Source: HGM13233 sp900762805 (GTDB lineage Bacteria; Bacillota; Clostridia; Oscillospirales; Ruminococcaceae). Taken from it: a stretch of 26,257 nucleotides of DNA. Under the pieces are notes generated by a model. That model did no database searches and had not been told where the DNA came from. It worked only from the letters and a program-made list of their open reading frames with translations. The translations under genes and the position numbers were made by a program. Positions 14,537 through 21,504 of this stretch are shown here, one piece after another (position 1 is the first letter of the stretch; each line of letters starts with the position of its first letter). The stretch spans positions 1-26,257 of the forward strand of contig CALKMA010000004.1 of the NCBI GenBank assembly GCA_937993755.1. Direction: 5' to 3'.

Positions 14537-15100
14537 ATGAACCTTCCCAACAAACTGACTATCCTGCGTGTCATCCTCGTGCCCGTCTTTCTGGCCTTTC
14601 TGTATGCCGCGTCGCTCCCGCACCGCTATTTCTATGCGCTGGCCGTTTTCATCATCGCGGCGCTGACCGATATGGCCGACGGCAAGATCGCCCGTGCGCG
14701 CCATCTCATCACCAATTTCGGCAAGTTCCTCGATCCGCTGGCCGATAAGCTGCTGGTTACGGCGGCGCTTATCTGCCTCATCCCGACCGGCTATCTGCCG
14801 GCGCTGGTCGTTTTTGTTATCGTCGGCCGCGATACCGCCGTCAACGGCCTGCGCTCGGTCGCGGCTGCCGAGGGCAAGGTCATCGCCGCCAATATTTTCG
14901 GCAAGATCAAGACCTTTGCCCAGATGGTGGCCGTCTGCATGACGCTGCTGCTGCTCGGACTTGCCGAATACGGCGCCGTTCCGGCTGAGACGGCCGGTCT
15001 TGTCTCACGCATCGTCTGGTGGATCATCGCCGCCTATACCTTTGTCACCATGATCATCTATTTTGCGCAGAACGCCTCCTGCATCGATCCCAGAAAATAA
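14537..15100 (+). CDS. pgsA: CDP-diacylglycerol-glycerol-3-phosphate 3-phosphatidyltransferase
   Basis: 187 residues. It makes phosphatidylglycerophosphate, the committed step of phosphatidylglycerol synthesis, in the membrane. The CDP-alcohol phosphotransferase signature D-x2-D-G-x2-A-R-x8-G-x3-D-x3-D is complete: D45, D48, G49, A52, R53, G62, D66, D70. Four or five hydrophobic segments surround it. The start MNLPNKLTILR at 14537 is typical of the enzyme and AAGGAGA lies 6 bases upstream; a GTG at 14513 would add eight residues but lacks a site. It starts 24 bases after the rimO stop. rimO-pgsA adjacency is common in Clostridia, usually followed by cinA and recA; here cinA is absent and recA lies upstream. 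Confidence 0.94.
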   Translation: MNLPNKLTILRVILVPVFLAFLYAASLPHRYFYALAVFIIAALTDMADGKIARARHLITNFGKFLDPLADKLLVTAALICLIPTGYLPALVVFVIVGRDTAVNGLRSVAAAEGKVIAANIFGKIKTFAQMVAVCMTLLLLGLAEYGAVPAETAGLVSRIVWWIIAAYTFVTMIIYFAQNASCIDPRK

Positions 15101-15120
15101 TTTCCGAGGAAGGAAGACCC

Positions 15121-16506
15121 ATGATCATTTTCAATACGCTGTCCCGCAAAAAGGAGGAGCTGGTGCCGCTGCATGAGGGCCGGCTCGGCATCTACGTCTG
15201 CGGCCCGACGGTTTACAACTATATCCACATCGGCAATGCGCGCCCGCTGTGCGTCTTTGACACGCTGCGCCGCTACCTGCTGTTCCGCGGCTATGATGTC
15301 ACCTATGTGCAGAACTTCACCGATATCGACGATAAGGTCATCCGCAAGGCCAACGAGGAGGGCGTGCCCTATTCCGAGATCGCCGAGCGGTATATCCGCG
15401 AATATTTCACCGATGCCGACGGCCTCGGCGTCATGCGTGCCACCGTCCACCCCCGTGCCACCGACAATATGGATGAGATCCTTCACATCATCGGCGAGCT
15501 GGTCGCCAACGGCCACGCTTACCCCGCCGCCAACGGCGATGTCTACTTCCGCACCGGCAGCTTTTCGGAATACGGCAAGCTGTCGCACCAGCCGCTTGAG
15601 GAGCTGGAGGCCGGTGCGCGCATCAGTGTCGGCGAGCTGAAGGAGGACCCCATGGACTTTGCCCTCTGGAAGGCTGCCAAGCCCGGCGAGCCGAGCTGGG
15701 ATTCACCCTACGGCAAGGGCCGTCCCGGCTGGCACATCGAGTGCAGCGCCATGTCGCGCCGCTATCTTGGCTGCACCTTTGACCTGCACTGCGGCGGGCA
15801 GGATCTCATTTTCCCGCACCATGAAAATGAGATCGCGCAGAGCGAGTGCTGCAACGGCGTGACCTTCGCCCGCTACTGGATGCATAACGGCTTTGTCAAT
15901 GTCGATAATCATAAGATGAGCAAGTCGCTCGGCAATTTCTTCACGGTGCGCGATATCGCCGCCGAGTACGGCTATGAGCCCATCCGCTTCCTGCTGCTGA
16001 GCGCCCACTATCGGATGCCGCTCAACTTCAGCCGCGACATCATCGAACAGAGCCGCAACGCGTTGGAGCGCATCTACAACTGCTACAACAGCCTGACCTT
16101 CGCTCTCGGCAGCGCCCCCGAACAGGGCGGCGAGACGCTGAAGGAGAAGGCCGCCGCCCGCCGCGCCCAATTTATCACGGCGATGGACGATGACCTCAAC
16201 ACGGCCGACGGCATCACAGCTGTCTTTGATCTGGTGCGCGACATCAACGCCGCCGGGCGGGACGAAAGCCGCGCTTCGCTGGAGGCCACCAAAGCCGAGC
16301 TGGAAACGCTGTGCGGCGTGCTGGGCCTGCTGACCGACCGAAAAGAGGATGAGATCCCCGCTGAAATCACCGAGAAGGCGGCCCGCCGTGTGCAGGCGCG
16401 CAAGGACCGCGATTTTGCGCTGGCCGACCGGCTTCGGAATGAGATCACCGCTGCCGGTTATCTGGTGGAGGATACCCCCAACGGCCCCAAAATAACCAAA
16501 AAGTAA
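15121..16506 (+). CDS. cysS: Cysteinyl-tRNA synthetase
   Basis: 461 residues, normal for class I CysRS. It charges tRNA-Cys with cysteine. The zinc site is complete: C27 in IYVCGPTVYN, C208 in HIECSAMS, H233 and E237 in FPHHENEIAQSE. The HIGH motif is HIGN (36-39) and the KMSKS loop is KMSKSLGN at 265-272. The C-terminal helical anticodon-binding part (DALIA-like) follows, with ARKDRDFALADRLRNEI near the end. The ATG at 15121 has GAGGAAGG upstream and follows pgsA by 20 bases. Longer in-frame extensions lie inside pgsA. It shares the operon with pgsA and the Mrp-type ATPase. Confidence 0.97.
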   Translation: MIIFNTLSRKKEELVPLHEGRLGIYVCGPTVYNYIHIGNARPLCVFDTLRRYLLFRGYDVTYVQNFTDIDDKVIRKANEEGVPYSEIAERYIREYFTDADGLGVMRATVHPRATDNMDEILHIIGELVANGHAYPAANGDVYFRTGSFSEYGKLSHQPLEELEAGARISVGELKEDPMDFALWKAAKPGEPSWDSPYGKGRPGWHIECSAMSRRYLGCTFDLHCGGQDLIFPHHENEIAQSECCNGVTFARYWMHNGFVNVDNHKMSKSLGNFFTVRDIAAEYGYEPIRFLLLSAHYRMPLNFSRDIIEQSRNALERIYNCYNSLTFALGSAPEQGGETLKEKAAARRAQFITAMDDDLNTADGITAVFDLVRDINAAGRDESRASLEATKAELETLCGVLGLLTDRKEDEIPAEITEKAARRVQARKDRDFALADRLRNEITAAGYLVEDTPNGPKITKK

Positions 16507-16519
16507 GAAAGGCATTTCC

Positions 16520-17344
16520 ATGGCAGAAGAAAATTGCACCCACGATTGCAGCACCTGCTCGGCCAACTGTGCCAGCCGCACTGAGATCGAAAAGCTGCCG
16601 ACCAACGAAGGCACGCATATCAAAAAGGTCATTGCCGTCATGAGCGGCAAGGGCGGCGTCGGCAAATCGACCGTCACGGCGCTGCTGGCTGTCGAGGCGC
16701 AGCGCCGCGGCTATCGGGCTGCCGTGCTTGACGCCGATATCACCGGCCCGTCGATCCCCAAGGCCTTCGGCATTCACGAGCGCGTGGCGAGCGACGGCGT
16801 CCGTATGCTGCCTGTCAAGTCCAAGACAGGCATCGAGGTGATGTCGCTCAACCTGCTCCTGCAGAATGAGACCGACCCGGTCGCCTGGCGCGGCCCCATC
16901 ATCGCCGGCGTCGTGCAGCAGTTCTGGACCGAGGTCGCCTGGGATGACGTCGATTATATGTTCGTCGATATGCCGCCGGGAACCGGCGATGTGACGCTGA
17001 CCGTCTTTCAGTCGCTGCCGGTTGACGGCACCATCGTGGTGACCACGCCGCAGCAGCTGGTCACGATGATCGTGGAAAAATCGGTCAATATGGCGGCGCT
17101 CATGAAGGCCCCCGTTATCGCGTTGGCCGAGAATATGGCCTATTTCGAGTGCCCCGACTGCGGCAAGCGCCACGCCATCTTCGGCGAAAGCCGGCTGGAG
17201 GAGCACGCCCGTCACTTTGTTATCGAAACAACGGCGCAGCTGCCCATTGACCCCAAGCTCAGCGCCGGCTTCGACGCCGGCCTGGTCGAGCTGGCCGACA
17301 CCGCCCCGGTGCAGGGCATCATGGACAGGGTGGAGAAGCTGTAG
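16520..17344 (+). CDS. Mrp/NBP35-type iron-sulfur cluster carrier ATPase
   Basis: 274 residues. Mrp/ApbC proteins are cytoplasmic P-loop ATPases that carry [4Fe-4S] clusters to target enzymes. The deviant Walker A is MSGKGGVGKST (41-51); DADITGPSIPKAFG follows; and DMPPGTGDVTLT (150-161) is the family's switch region. C211 and C214 (ECPDCGKRH) form the CxxC that bridges clusters between subunits. Unusually for bacterial Mrp, there is no N-terminal MIP18-like domain; instead the first 17 residues hold four cysteines (C6, C10, C13, C17) spaced 3-2-3, recalling the N-terminal ferredoxin-like cluster of NBP35. It follows cysS by 13 bases and is the last gene before the strong terminator at 17491. 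rimO and other Fe-S enzymes in the operon are possible clients (inference). Confidence 0.92.
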   Translation: MAEENCTHDCSTCSANCASRTEIEKLPTNEGTHIKKVIAVMSGKGGVGKSTVTALLAVEAQRRGYRAAVLDADITGPSIPKAFGIHERVASDGVRMLPVKSKTGIEVMSLNLLLQNETDPVAWRGPIIAGVVQQFWTEVAWDDVDYMFVDMPPGTGDVTLTVFQSLPVDGTIVVTTPQQLVTMIVEKSVNMAALMKAPVIALAENMAYFECPDCGKRHAIFGESRLEEHARHFVIETTAQLPIDPKLSAGFDAGLVELADTAPVQGIMDRVEKL

Positions 17345-17490
17345 GAGCTTGCCTGTATTTGGACAGGGCGGCGCAGCACGCGGCGTCAAAAGAACGCAGC
17401 GAGCTGTATAACGGGCGCACCGCCGTCTGCTGTCCCCGCGCCTCAGCGAGGGCGGACCTGTATCAGGGGGTTACAGTCCCGATAAGCGAA
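17345..17490. other. Non-coding stretch before the terminator
   Basis: 146 bases with no gene. They contain an imperfect inverted repeat: GGACAG plus GGCGG (17361-17371) against CCGCC (17420-17424) and CTGTCC (17430-17435), with a 5-base bulge. Its role is unknown. Confidence 0.4.
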
Positions 17491-17530
17491 AAAAGTCCCG
17501 CATCGGCTTGACGGCCGATGCGGGACTTTT
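17491..17530. terminator. Strong bidirectional intrinsic terminator
   Basis: AAAAGTCCCGCATCGGC (17491-17507) pairs base for base with GCCGATGCGGGACTTTT (17514-17530): 17 bp including the A/T tails, loop TTGACG. It sits between the plus-strand housekeeping operon ending at 17344 and the minus-strand dehydrogenase gene ending at 17705, and can serve both. The 174 bases from 17531 to 17704 hold nothing else I recognise. Confidence 0.93.
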
Positions 17531-17704
17531 CTATAGCCGGAGGAGGGCGGCAGCTCTCATTGTCTGTGATCCGGTGCCGGGATGACGCGGCAAACGGAAG
17601 GTGAGCGGCATCCGGCATATGAGCAGTCTGCTTGCGGGGTGGCCGCAGACCGTTCAACGCCCGGAGCGGCTATTCAAAAGCCGACGGCAGGCCGCCCCTT
17701 TCCG

Positions 17705-18475
17705 TCAATCCAGCTTCTGCTGCTTTTGCCAGATTGTCATGATCAGGCTGTGCGGCAGCAGCTTGCACAGTCCGGCCTGCGCACGGGCGACAAACCCGAA
17801 TTTGCTGACGTCCTTTCCGCGCTTGGCGTCGCGCCAGGCACGGGTCACGATCTGCTCCGGCCGGTACATGGCGGTATATTTTTTGACGACAGCGTCGCTC
17901 TGCGCGCTGACGGCCCGATTGAAGAATTCGGTTTTTGTCCAGAACGGGCAGACGGCTGTGACCGTGATGCCGCGCTTTTTCAGCTCGCGGTTAAGGGCGC
18001 GGCTGAAATACAGCACAAAGGCCTTGGTGGCGGCGTAGACGTTGATATAAGGAATGGGCTGGAAGGCAGCGACCGACGCGATGTTGATGATGCGCGCGCC
18101 GCGGTGCATGAAGGGAAGCGTCAGCTGGCACAGCGCCATGACGGCCTGGCAGTTGAGATCGACCATGTTGAGGTCGGTGGCCAGCGGCGTGTCCTCCACG
18201 GCGGCGAATTTGCCGAAGCCGCTGCAATTGATAAGCAGCGCCACATCGGGCTGCTCCTGCTCCAGCAGCGCCTTGTAGGTGTCAAAGCTGGCGCGGTTGG
18301 TCAGATCAAGCGGCACAGGACGGATGGGATAGGGGGCAGTCAGCTCCTGCAGACGGTCGGCCCGGCGGGCGATGACCCAGATCTCGTCGAAGGCGGCGCC
18401 ATAGTCGCCGATGGTCTCGGTAAACCGGCGGCCGATGCCGCTGGAGGCGCCTGTGATAACAGCAATTTTTTTCAT
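17705..18475 (-). CDS. Short-chain dehydrogenase/reductase
   Basis: 256 residues of the classical SDR fold, an NAD(P)-dependent oxidoreductase. The nucleotide-binding motif is TGASSGIG at 8-15; IARRADRL (35-42), with basic residues after strand 2, suggests NADP preference. The usual NNAG is INCSGFG here (82-88). The catalytic set is S134 in NIASVAAFQP, Y147 and K151 in YAATK. CPFWTKTEF follows the family's PG motif, with W-T-K-T after it. AAGGAG stands 5 bases before the ATG. It is a single gene with its own promoter. The substrate cannot be told; bacterial relatives of this shape are often annotated as acyl/keto reductases. Confidence 0.9.
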   Translation of the reverse strand: MKKIAVITGASSGIGRRFTETIGDYGAAFDEIWVIARRADRLQELTAPYPIRPVPLDLTNRASFDTYKALLEQEQPDVALLINCSGFGKFAAVEDTPLATDLNMVDLNCQAVMALCQLTLPFMHRGARIINIASVAAFQPIPYINVYAATKAFVLYFSRALNRELKKRGITVTAVCPFWTKTEFFNRAVSAQSDAVVKKYTAMYRPEQIVTRAWRDAKRGKDVSKFGFVARAQAGLCKLLPHSLIMTIWQKQQKLD

Positions 18476-18488
18476 GTTGGCTCCTTTT

Positions 18489-18504
18489 TGCGGCCGCGGC
18501 CGCA
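18489..18504 (-). repeat. 16-base perfect palindrome in the dehydrogenase leader
   Basis: TGCGGCCGCGGCCGCA is identical to its reverse complement. It begins about 13 bases after the predicted transcription start and ends just before the ribosome binding site. It could fold in RNA (TGCGGC/GCCGCA with a 4-base loop) or be an operator. Confidence 0.6.
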
Positions 18505-18523
18505 GGGGATGATTCTTTGATTA

Positions 18524-18552
18524 AAGATACCATATCCGCCCGCTTTTTGCAA
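18524..18552 (-). promoter_or_regulatory. Promoter of the short-chain dehydrogenase gene
   Basis: On the minus strand, TTGCAA (18552-18547), 17 bases, TATCTT (18529-18524), with TGG before the -10 box. The start would be near 18517. Confidence 0.55.
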
Positions 18553-18740
18553 GGGAAAGGAGGCGGTTGGGGGGGGTATATCGACGCAGTCCGAGCGCCG
18601 CCTTGCAGCCGCCGGAGCGGGCGGCGCACAGGCCTCGCCGGAATTCCTTTTCGACAAAAGCGGTTGTTTTGCAGCCGCCGGCGTGCGCGGCCTGCGCCAT
18701 GCCCCGGCCGCCAGTACAAAACAACGGTGCCCAAGCAAAA
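18553..18740. other. Non-coding GC-rich stretch with a 13-base direct repeat
   Basis: TTGCAGCCGCCGG occurs at 18603-18615 and again at 18669-18681, each followed by similar GC-rich sequence. Frames here are not protein-like. I see nothing else in it. Confidence 0.4.
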
Positions 18741-18767
18741 GCATCCGCGCCCGGACGGCGCGGATGC
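18741..18767 (-). terminator. Terminator of the decarboxylase beta-subunit operon
   Basis: GCATCCGCGC (18741-18750) pairs perfectly with GCGCGGATGC (18758-18767), loop of 7 bases. On the minus strand it is followed by TTTTGCTT. It lies 50 bases after the stop of the OadG-like gene. Confidence 0.85.
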
Positions 18768-18817
18768 AAAGCGGCTTTTTCACTCCGGCATTCACCGGGC
18801 GGTTTTCGGTTCTGCGC

Positions 18818-18955
18818 CTATTTCGGCGAATTGCTCAGCTTGTTGAGCATCATGGTGATGAGAATGATGATGCCCATTACCAGAAAGATGCCGAGCATCC
18901 CGATGCCCATATAGCCCAGCGTGTTGATGAAATTCACGGGTTCGAAGCTGTTCAT
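18818..18955 (-). CDS. OadG-like small membrane subunit of a sodium-pump decarboxylase
   Basis: 45 residues: MNSFEPVNFINTLGYMGIGM, then one hydrophobic helix of about 22 residues, ending in NKLSNSPK. The single N-terminal membrane anchor and position directly after a decarboxylase beta subunit match the very short OadG-related subunits found in Clostridia. Classical gamma subunits also carry a soluble tail, which is absent here. AAGGAGG stands 6 bases before the ATG and shares its first A bases with the stop codon of the upstream gene (TAAGGAGG), so the two are coupled. Its role would be to hold or assemble the membrane complex with the beta subunit (inference from the family). Confidence 0.8.
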   Translation of the reverse strand: MNSFEPVNFINTLGYMGIGMLGIFLVMGIIILITMMLNKLSNSPK

Positions 18956-18966
18956 GGGGCGCCTCC

Positions 18967-20076
18967 TTACATAAAGAAGTTGAGGATCAGGCCGCCGGCA
19001 ATGACCGAGGCGATCTGGCCCGAAACGTTCACGCCGATCGAATGCATCAGCAGGTGGTTCTGGTTATCCTCCGCCAGCCCAAGCTTGTGTACCACGCGCC
19101 CCGACATCGGGAAGGCCGAAATGCCGGCCGCGCCGATCATCGGGTTGACCTTCTGCTTGAGGAACAGGTTGAGGAATTTGGCAAACAGCACACCGCCGGC
19201 CGTGTCAAAGATAAAGGCGATGAGGCCCAGGCCCATGATAAGCAGCGTGTCCCACTGGAGGAACCTGGAGGCCTCCATCTGCGAGGCAATGGTGATGCCG
19301 AGGAAGATGGTGATGAGGTTGGCCAGCACCTTCTGCGCCGTTTCCGAGAGCTGGTCGAGCACGCCGCATTCGCGGATGAGGTTGCCGAACATCAGAAAGC
19401 CGACCAGCGACACCGAGCCTGGCGCGGCCAGCCCGGCAATGACGGTGATAATGATGGGGAACAGGATGCGCGTCAGCTTCGAGACGTTTTTCGGCTCATA
19501 GGGCATACGGATGCAGCGTTCCCTTTTGGTGGTCAGCAGCTTGATGACGGGCGGCTGGATGATGGGGACCAGCGCCATATAGGAGTAGGCCGCTACCATG
19601 ATGGCCGGCAGAAATCTGGAGTGCAGCTTCTGCGCCACGACGATGGCGGTCGGCCCGTCGGCCGCACCGATGACGGCGATGGCGGCGGCGTCCTTCAGGT
19701 CAAAAAACATCGACGCCATGCAGAGCGTAAAGAAAATGCCGAACTGGGCGGCGGCGCCGAAGATCATCAGCTTGGGGTTGGAAAGCACCGGGCCGAAATC
19801 GATCATGGCGCCGATGCCGATAAACAGGATGAGCGGGAACAGTTCATTGTCGATGCCGGCGTGGAACAGCGTGCTCAGCGCGCCGACCTCCTCGCCCTGC
19901 GTGATGGCGCCCGAAAGGGGAATGTTGACAAGGATGGCGCCGAAGCCCATGGGAAGCAGCAGCGTCGGTTCCATGTCCTTGGCGATGGCGAGGTAGATCA
20001 GCAGCCCGCCTATAGCAAACATGACCCACTGCTGCCATGAGATCATGGTCAACCCCTGGCTGATAATATCACCCAT
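18967..20076 (-). CDS. Sodium-ion-translocating decarboxylase, beta subunit
   Basis: 369 residues with about nine to eleven hydrophobic segments. This subunit decarboxylates the carboxybiotin of oxaloacetate, methylmalonyl-CoA or glutaconyl-CoA decarboxylases and couples it to sodium export across the membrane. Family marks: ELFPLILFIGIGAMIDFGPV; LSNPKLMIFGAAAQFGIF; AAIAVIGAADGPTAIVVAQ with the conserved D140; VGFLMFGNLIRECGV; and NPMIGAAGISAFPMSGRVVH. No carboxyltransferase alpha subunit or biotin carrier is in this window, so the partners must be elsewhere and the substrate cannot be told from the beta subunit alone. It is first in a two-gene unit with the OadG-like gene. The promoter is at 20171-20199, and a terminator-like hairpin lies in its leader. 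Confidence 0.93.
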   Translation of the reverse strand: MGDIISQGLTMISWQQWVMFAIGGLLIYLAIAKDMEPTLLLPMGFGAILVNIPLSGAITQGEEVGALSTLFHAGIDNELFPLILFIGIGAMIDFGPVLSNPKLMIFGAAAQFGIFFTLCMASMFFDLKDAAAIAVIGAADGPTAIVVAQKLHSRFLPAIMVAAYSYMALVPIIQPPVIKLLTTKRERCIRMPYEPKNVSKLTRILFPIIITVIAGLAAPGSVSLVGFLMFGNLIRECGVLDQLSETAQKVLANLITIFLGITIASQMEASRFLQWDTLLIMGLGLIAFIFDTAGGVLFAKFLNLFLKQKVNPMIGAAGISAFPMSGRVVHKLGLAEDNQNHLLMHSIGVNVSGQIASVIAGGLILNFFM

Positions 20077-20106
20077 AAAAAAATACCTGCTCTCTTATCT
20101 GTTTTG

Positions 20107-20145
20107 GGAAAAAGAGACCGCCGGCTGAATGATCAGCCGGTCGTC
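20107..20145 (-). promoter_or_regulatory. Leader hairpin with T run before the decarboxylase gene (possible attenuator)
   Basis: On the minus strand, CCGGCTGA (20140-20133) pairs with TCAGCCGG (20128-20121), loop TCAT, extended by GAC/GTC across a 2x2 internal loop, then TCTTTTTCCC. It lies between the promoter and the start codon, about +20 from the predicted start. Partial termination is possible; the T run begins one base after the stem. Confidence 0.5.
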
Positions 20146-20170
20146 TGAAACTTCCCCATTATCTCTCTAT

Positions 20171-20199
20171 ATGTTACACGATAGCAAGGCAAATGTCAA
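20171..20199 (-). promoter_or_regulatory. Promoter of the decarboxylase beta-subunit operon
   Basis: On the minus strand, a consensus TTGACA (20199-20194), 17 bases, TAACAT (20176-20171), with TG before the -10 box. The start would be near 20164, giving a leader of about 88 bases. Confidence 0.7.
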
Positions 20200-20241
20200 T
20201 CGCAGAGCGGCGGATTTTGTCGAATTATCCCGACGCGGAGG

Positions 20242-20263
20242 GAAAAGACAGCGGCGTCTGTCT
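20242..20263 (-). terminator. Possible weak terminator after the UDP-glucose dehydrogenase gene
   Basis: On the minus strand, AGACAG, a 6-base loop, CTGTCT, then TTTCCC, beginning 9 bases after the stop codon. The stem is short, so read-through to the decarboxylase promoter region is possible. Confidence 0.4.
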
Positions 20264-20271
20264 GCCCGCCC

Positions 20272-21504
20272 TCAATCCCGGCGGAACAGGTCGCGCGTGT
20301 AGACCTTGTCCTGCACATCATCCAGCTCGGCGTCATAGCGGTTGGCGATGATGCTGTCGGACAGCCGCTTGAACTCGGCCAGATCGTTGACGACCAGACT
20401 GCCGAAGAAGGTCTCGCCGTCCGCCAGTGTCGGCTCATAGATGATAACGCGCGCGCCCTTGGCCTTGATGCGCTTCATGACGCCCTGGATGCTGCTTTGC
20501 CGGAAGTTGTCGGAGTTGGCCTTCATGGTCAGCCGGTAGACGCCCACCGTCACCTCATGCTCGCGCCCGGCGCTGTAATCGCTTGAGGCGGTATAGTAGC
20601 CGGCCTTGGCCAGCACGCGGTCGGCAATGAAGTCCTTGCGGGTACGGTTGCTTTCCACGATGGCCTCGATGAGATTTTCAGGCACATCCTGATAGTTGGC
20701 CAGCAGCTGCTTGGTATCCTTGGGCAGGCAGTAGCCGCCGTAGCCGAAGCTGGGGTTGTTGTAGTGCATGCCGATGCGGGGGTCAAGGCCGATGCCCTCG
20801 ATGATCTCGCGGGTGTTGAGGCCCTTCATCTCGGCGTAGGTATCCAGCTCGTTGAAGTAGCTGACGCGCAGCGCCAGATAGGTGTTGGCGAACAGCTTGA
20901 CGGCCTCGGCCTCGGTGAGGCCCATGATGCGCACATCGACATTCTCCTTGATGGCGCCCTCCTTCAGCAGGCCGGCAAAGCGCTCGGCCACGGCGTGCAT
21001 GGCCGCGTCGTCCCTAGGGCAGCCCACGATAATGCGGGAGGGATAGAGGTTGTCGTACAGCGCCTGCGATTCGCGGAGGAATTCGGGGCTGAAAATGATG
21101 CGGCCGCAACGGTACTTTTTGCGGACGCTTTCGGTATAGCCGACGGGGATGGTGGATTTGATGACCAGTACGCCGCTGTCGTTGACGCGCAGCACCTGCT
21201 CGATGACCGACTCCACCGCCGAGGTATCGAAAAAGTTCTTCTGACTGTCGTAATTGGTGGGGGCGGCGATGATGATATAATCCGCCCCGCGGTAGGCCGC
21301 GTCGCCGTCGAGCGTCGCCGTCAGCCTGAGCGGCCGGCTGCTGAGATACTCTTCAATTTCGGCATCCTGAATGGGCGAGATGCGGCGGTTGATCTTTTCA
21401 ACCTTTTCGGGAATGATATCGACGGCCGTTACCTCATGGTGCTGTGCCAACAGGACGGCCAGCGACATACCCACATATCCTGTGCCGGCTACTGCGATCT
21501 TCAT
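20272..21504 (-). CDS. ugd: UDP-glucose 6-dehydrogenase
   Basis: 410 residues. It oxidises UDP-glucose to UDP-glucuronate with two NAD+ via a thioester on cysteine. The NAD-binding motif is MKIAVAGTGYVGMSLAVLL. The catalytic set is visible: E141 in FSPEFLRES, K203 and N207 in EAVKLFANTYLALRVSYFNE, and the nucleophile C259 in FGYGGYCLPKDTKQL. A C-terminal UDP-binding domain follows (QGVMKRIKAKGARVIIYEP). Replacement of the usual KPYNFEVSNP-type features was not examined in detail. GGAGG lies 6 bases before the ATG at 21504, which overlaps the epimerase stop as ATGA, so the two enzymes are translationally coupled. It is the last gene of the polysaccharide block and supplies the substrate for the epimerase before it. 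Confidence 0.94.
   Translation of the reverse strand: MKIAVAGTGYVGMSLAVLLAQHHEVTAVDIIPEKVEKINRRISPIQDAEIEEYLSSRPLRLTATLDGDAAYRGADYIIIAAPTNYDSQKNFFDTSAVESVIEQVLRVNDSGVLVIKSTIPVGYTESVRKKYRCGRIIFSPEFLRESQALYDNLYPSRIIVGCPRDDAAMHAVAERFAGLLKEGAIKENVDVRIMGLTEAEAVKLFANTYLALRVSYFNELDTYAEMKGLNTREIIEGIGLDPRIGMHYNNPSFGYGGYCLPKDTKQLLANYQDVPENLIEAIVESNRTRKDFIADRVLAKAGYYTASSDYSAGREHEVTVGVYRLTMKANSDNFRQSSIQGVMKRIKAKGARVIIYEPTLADGETFFGSLVVNDLAEFKRLSDSIIANRYDAELDDVQDKVYTRDLFRRD

Noticed and set aside
19042..20040. Long plus-strand frame opposite the decarboxylase beta subunit
   Set aside because: Exact shadow of a strongly recognised membrane protein gene; the translation is His/Asp/Gln-rich and unlike any family.
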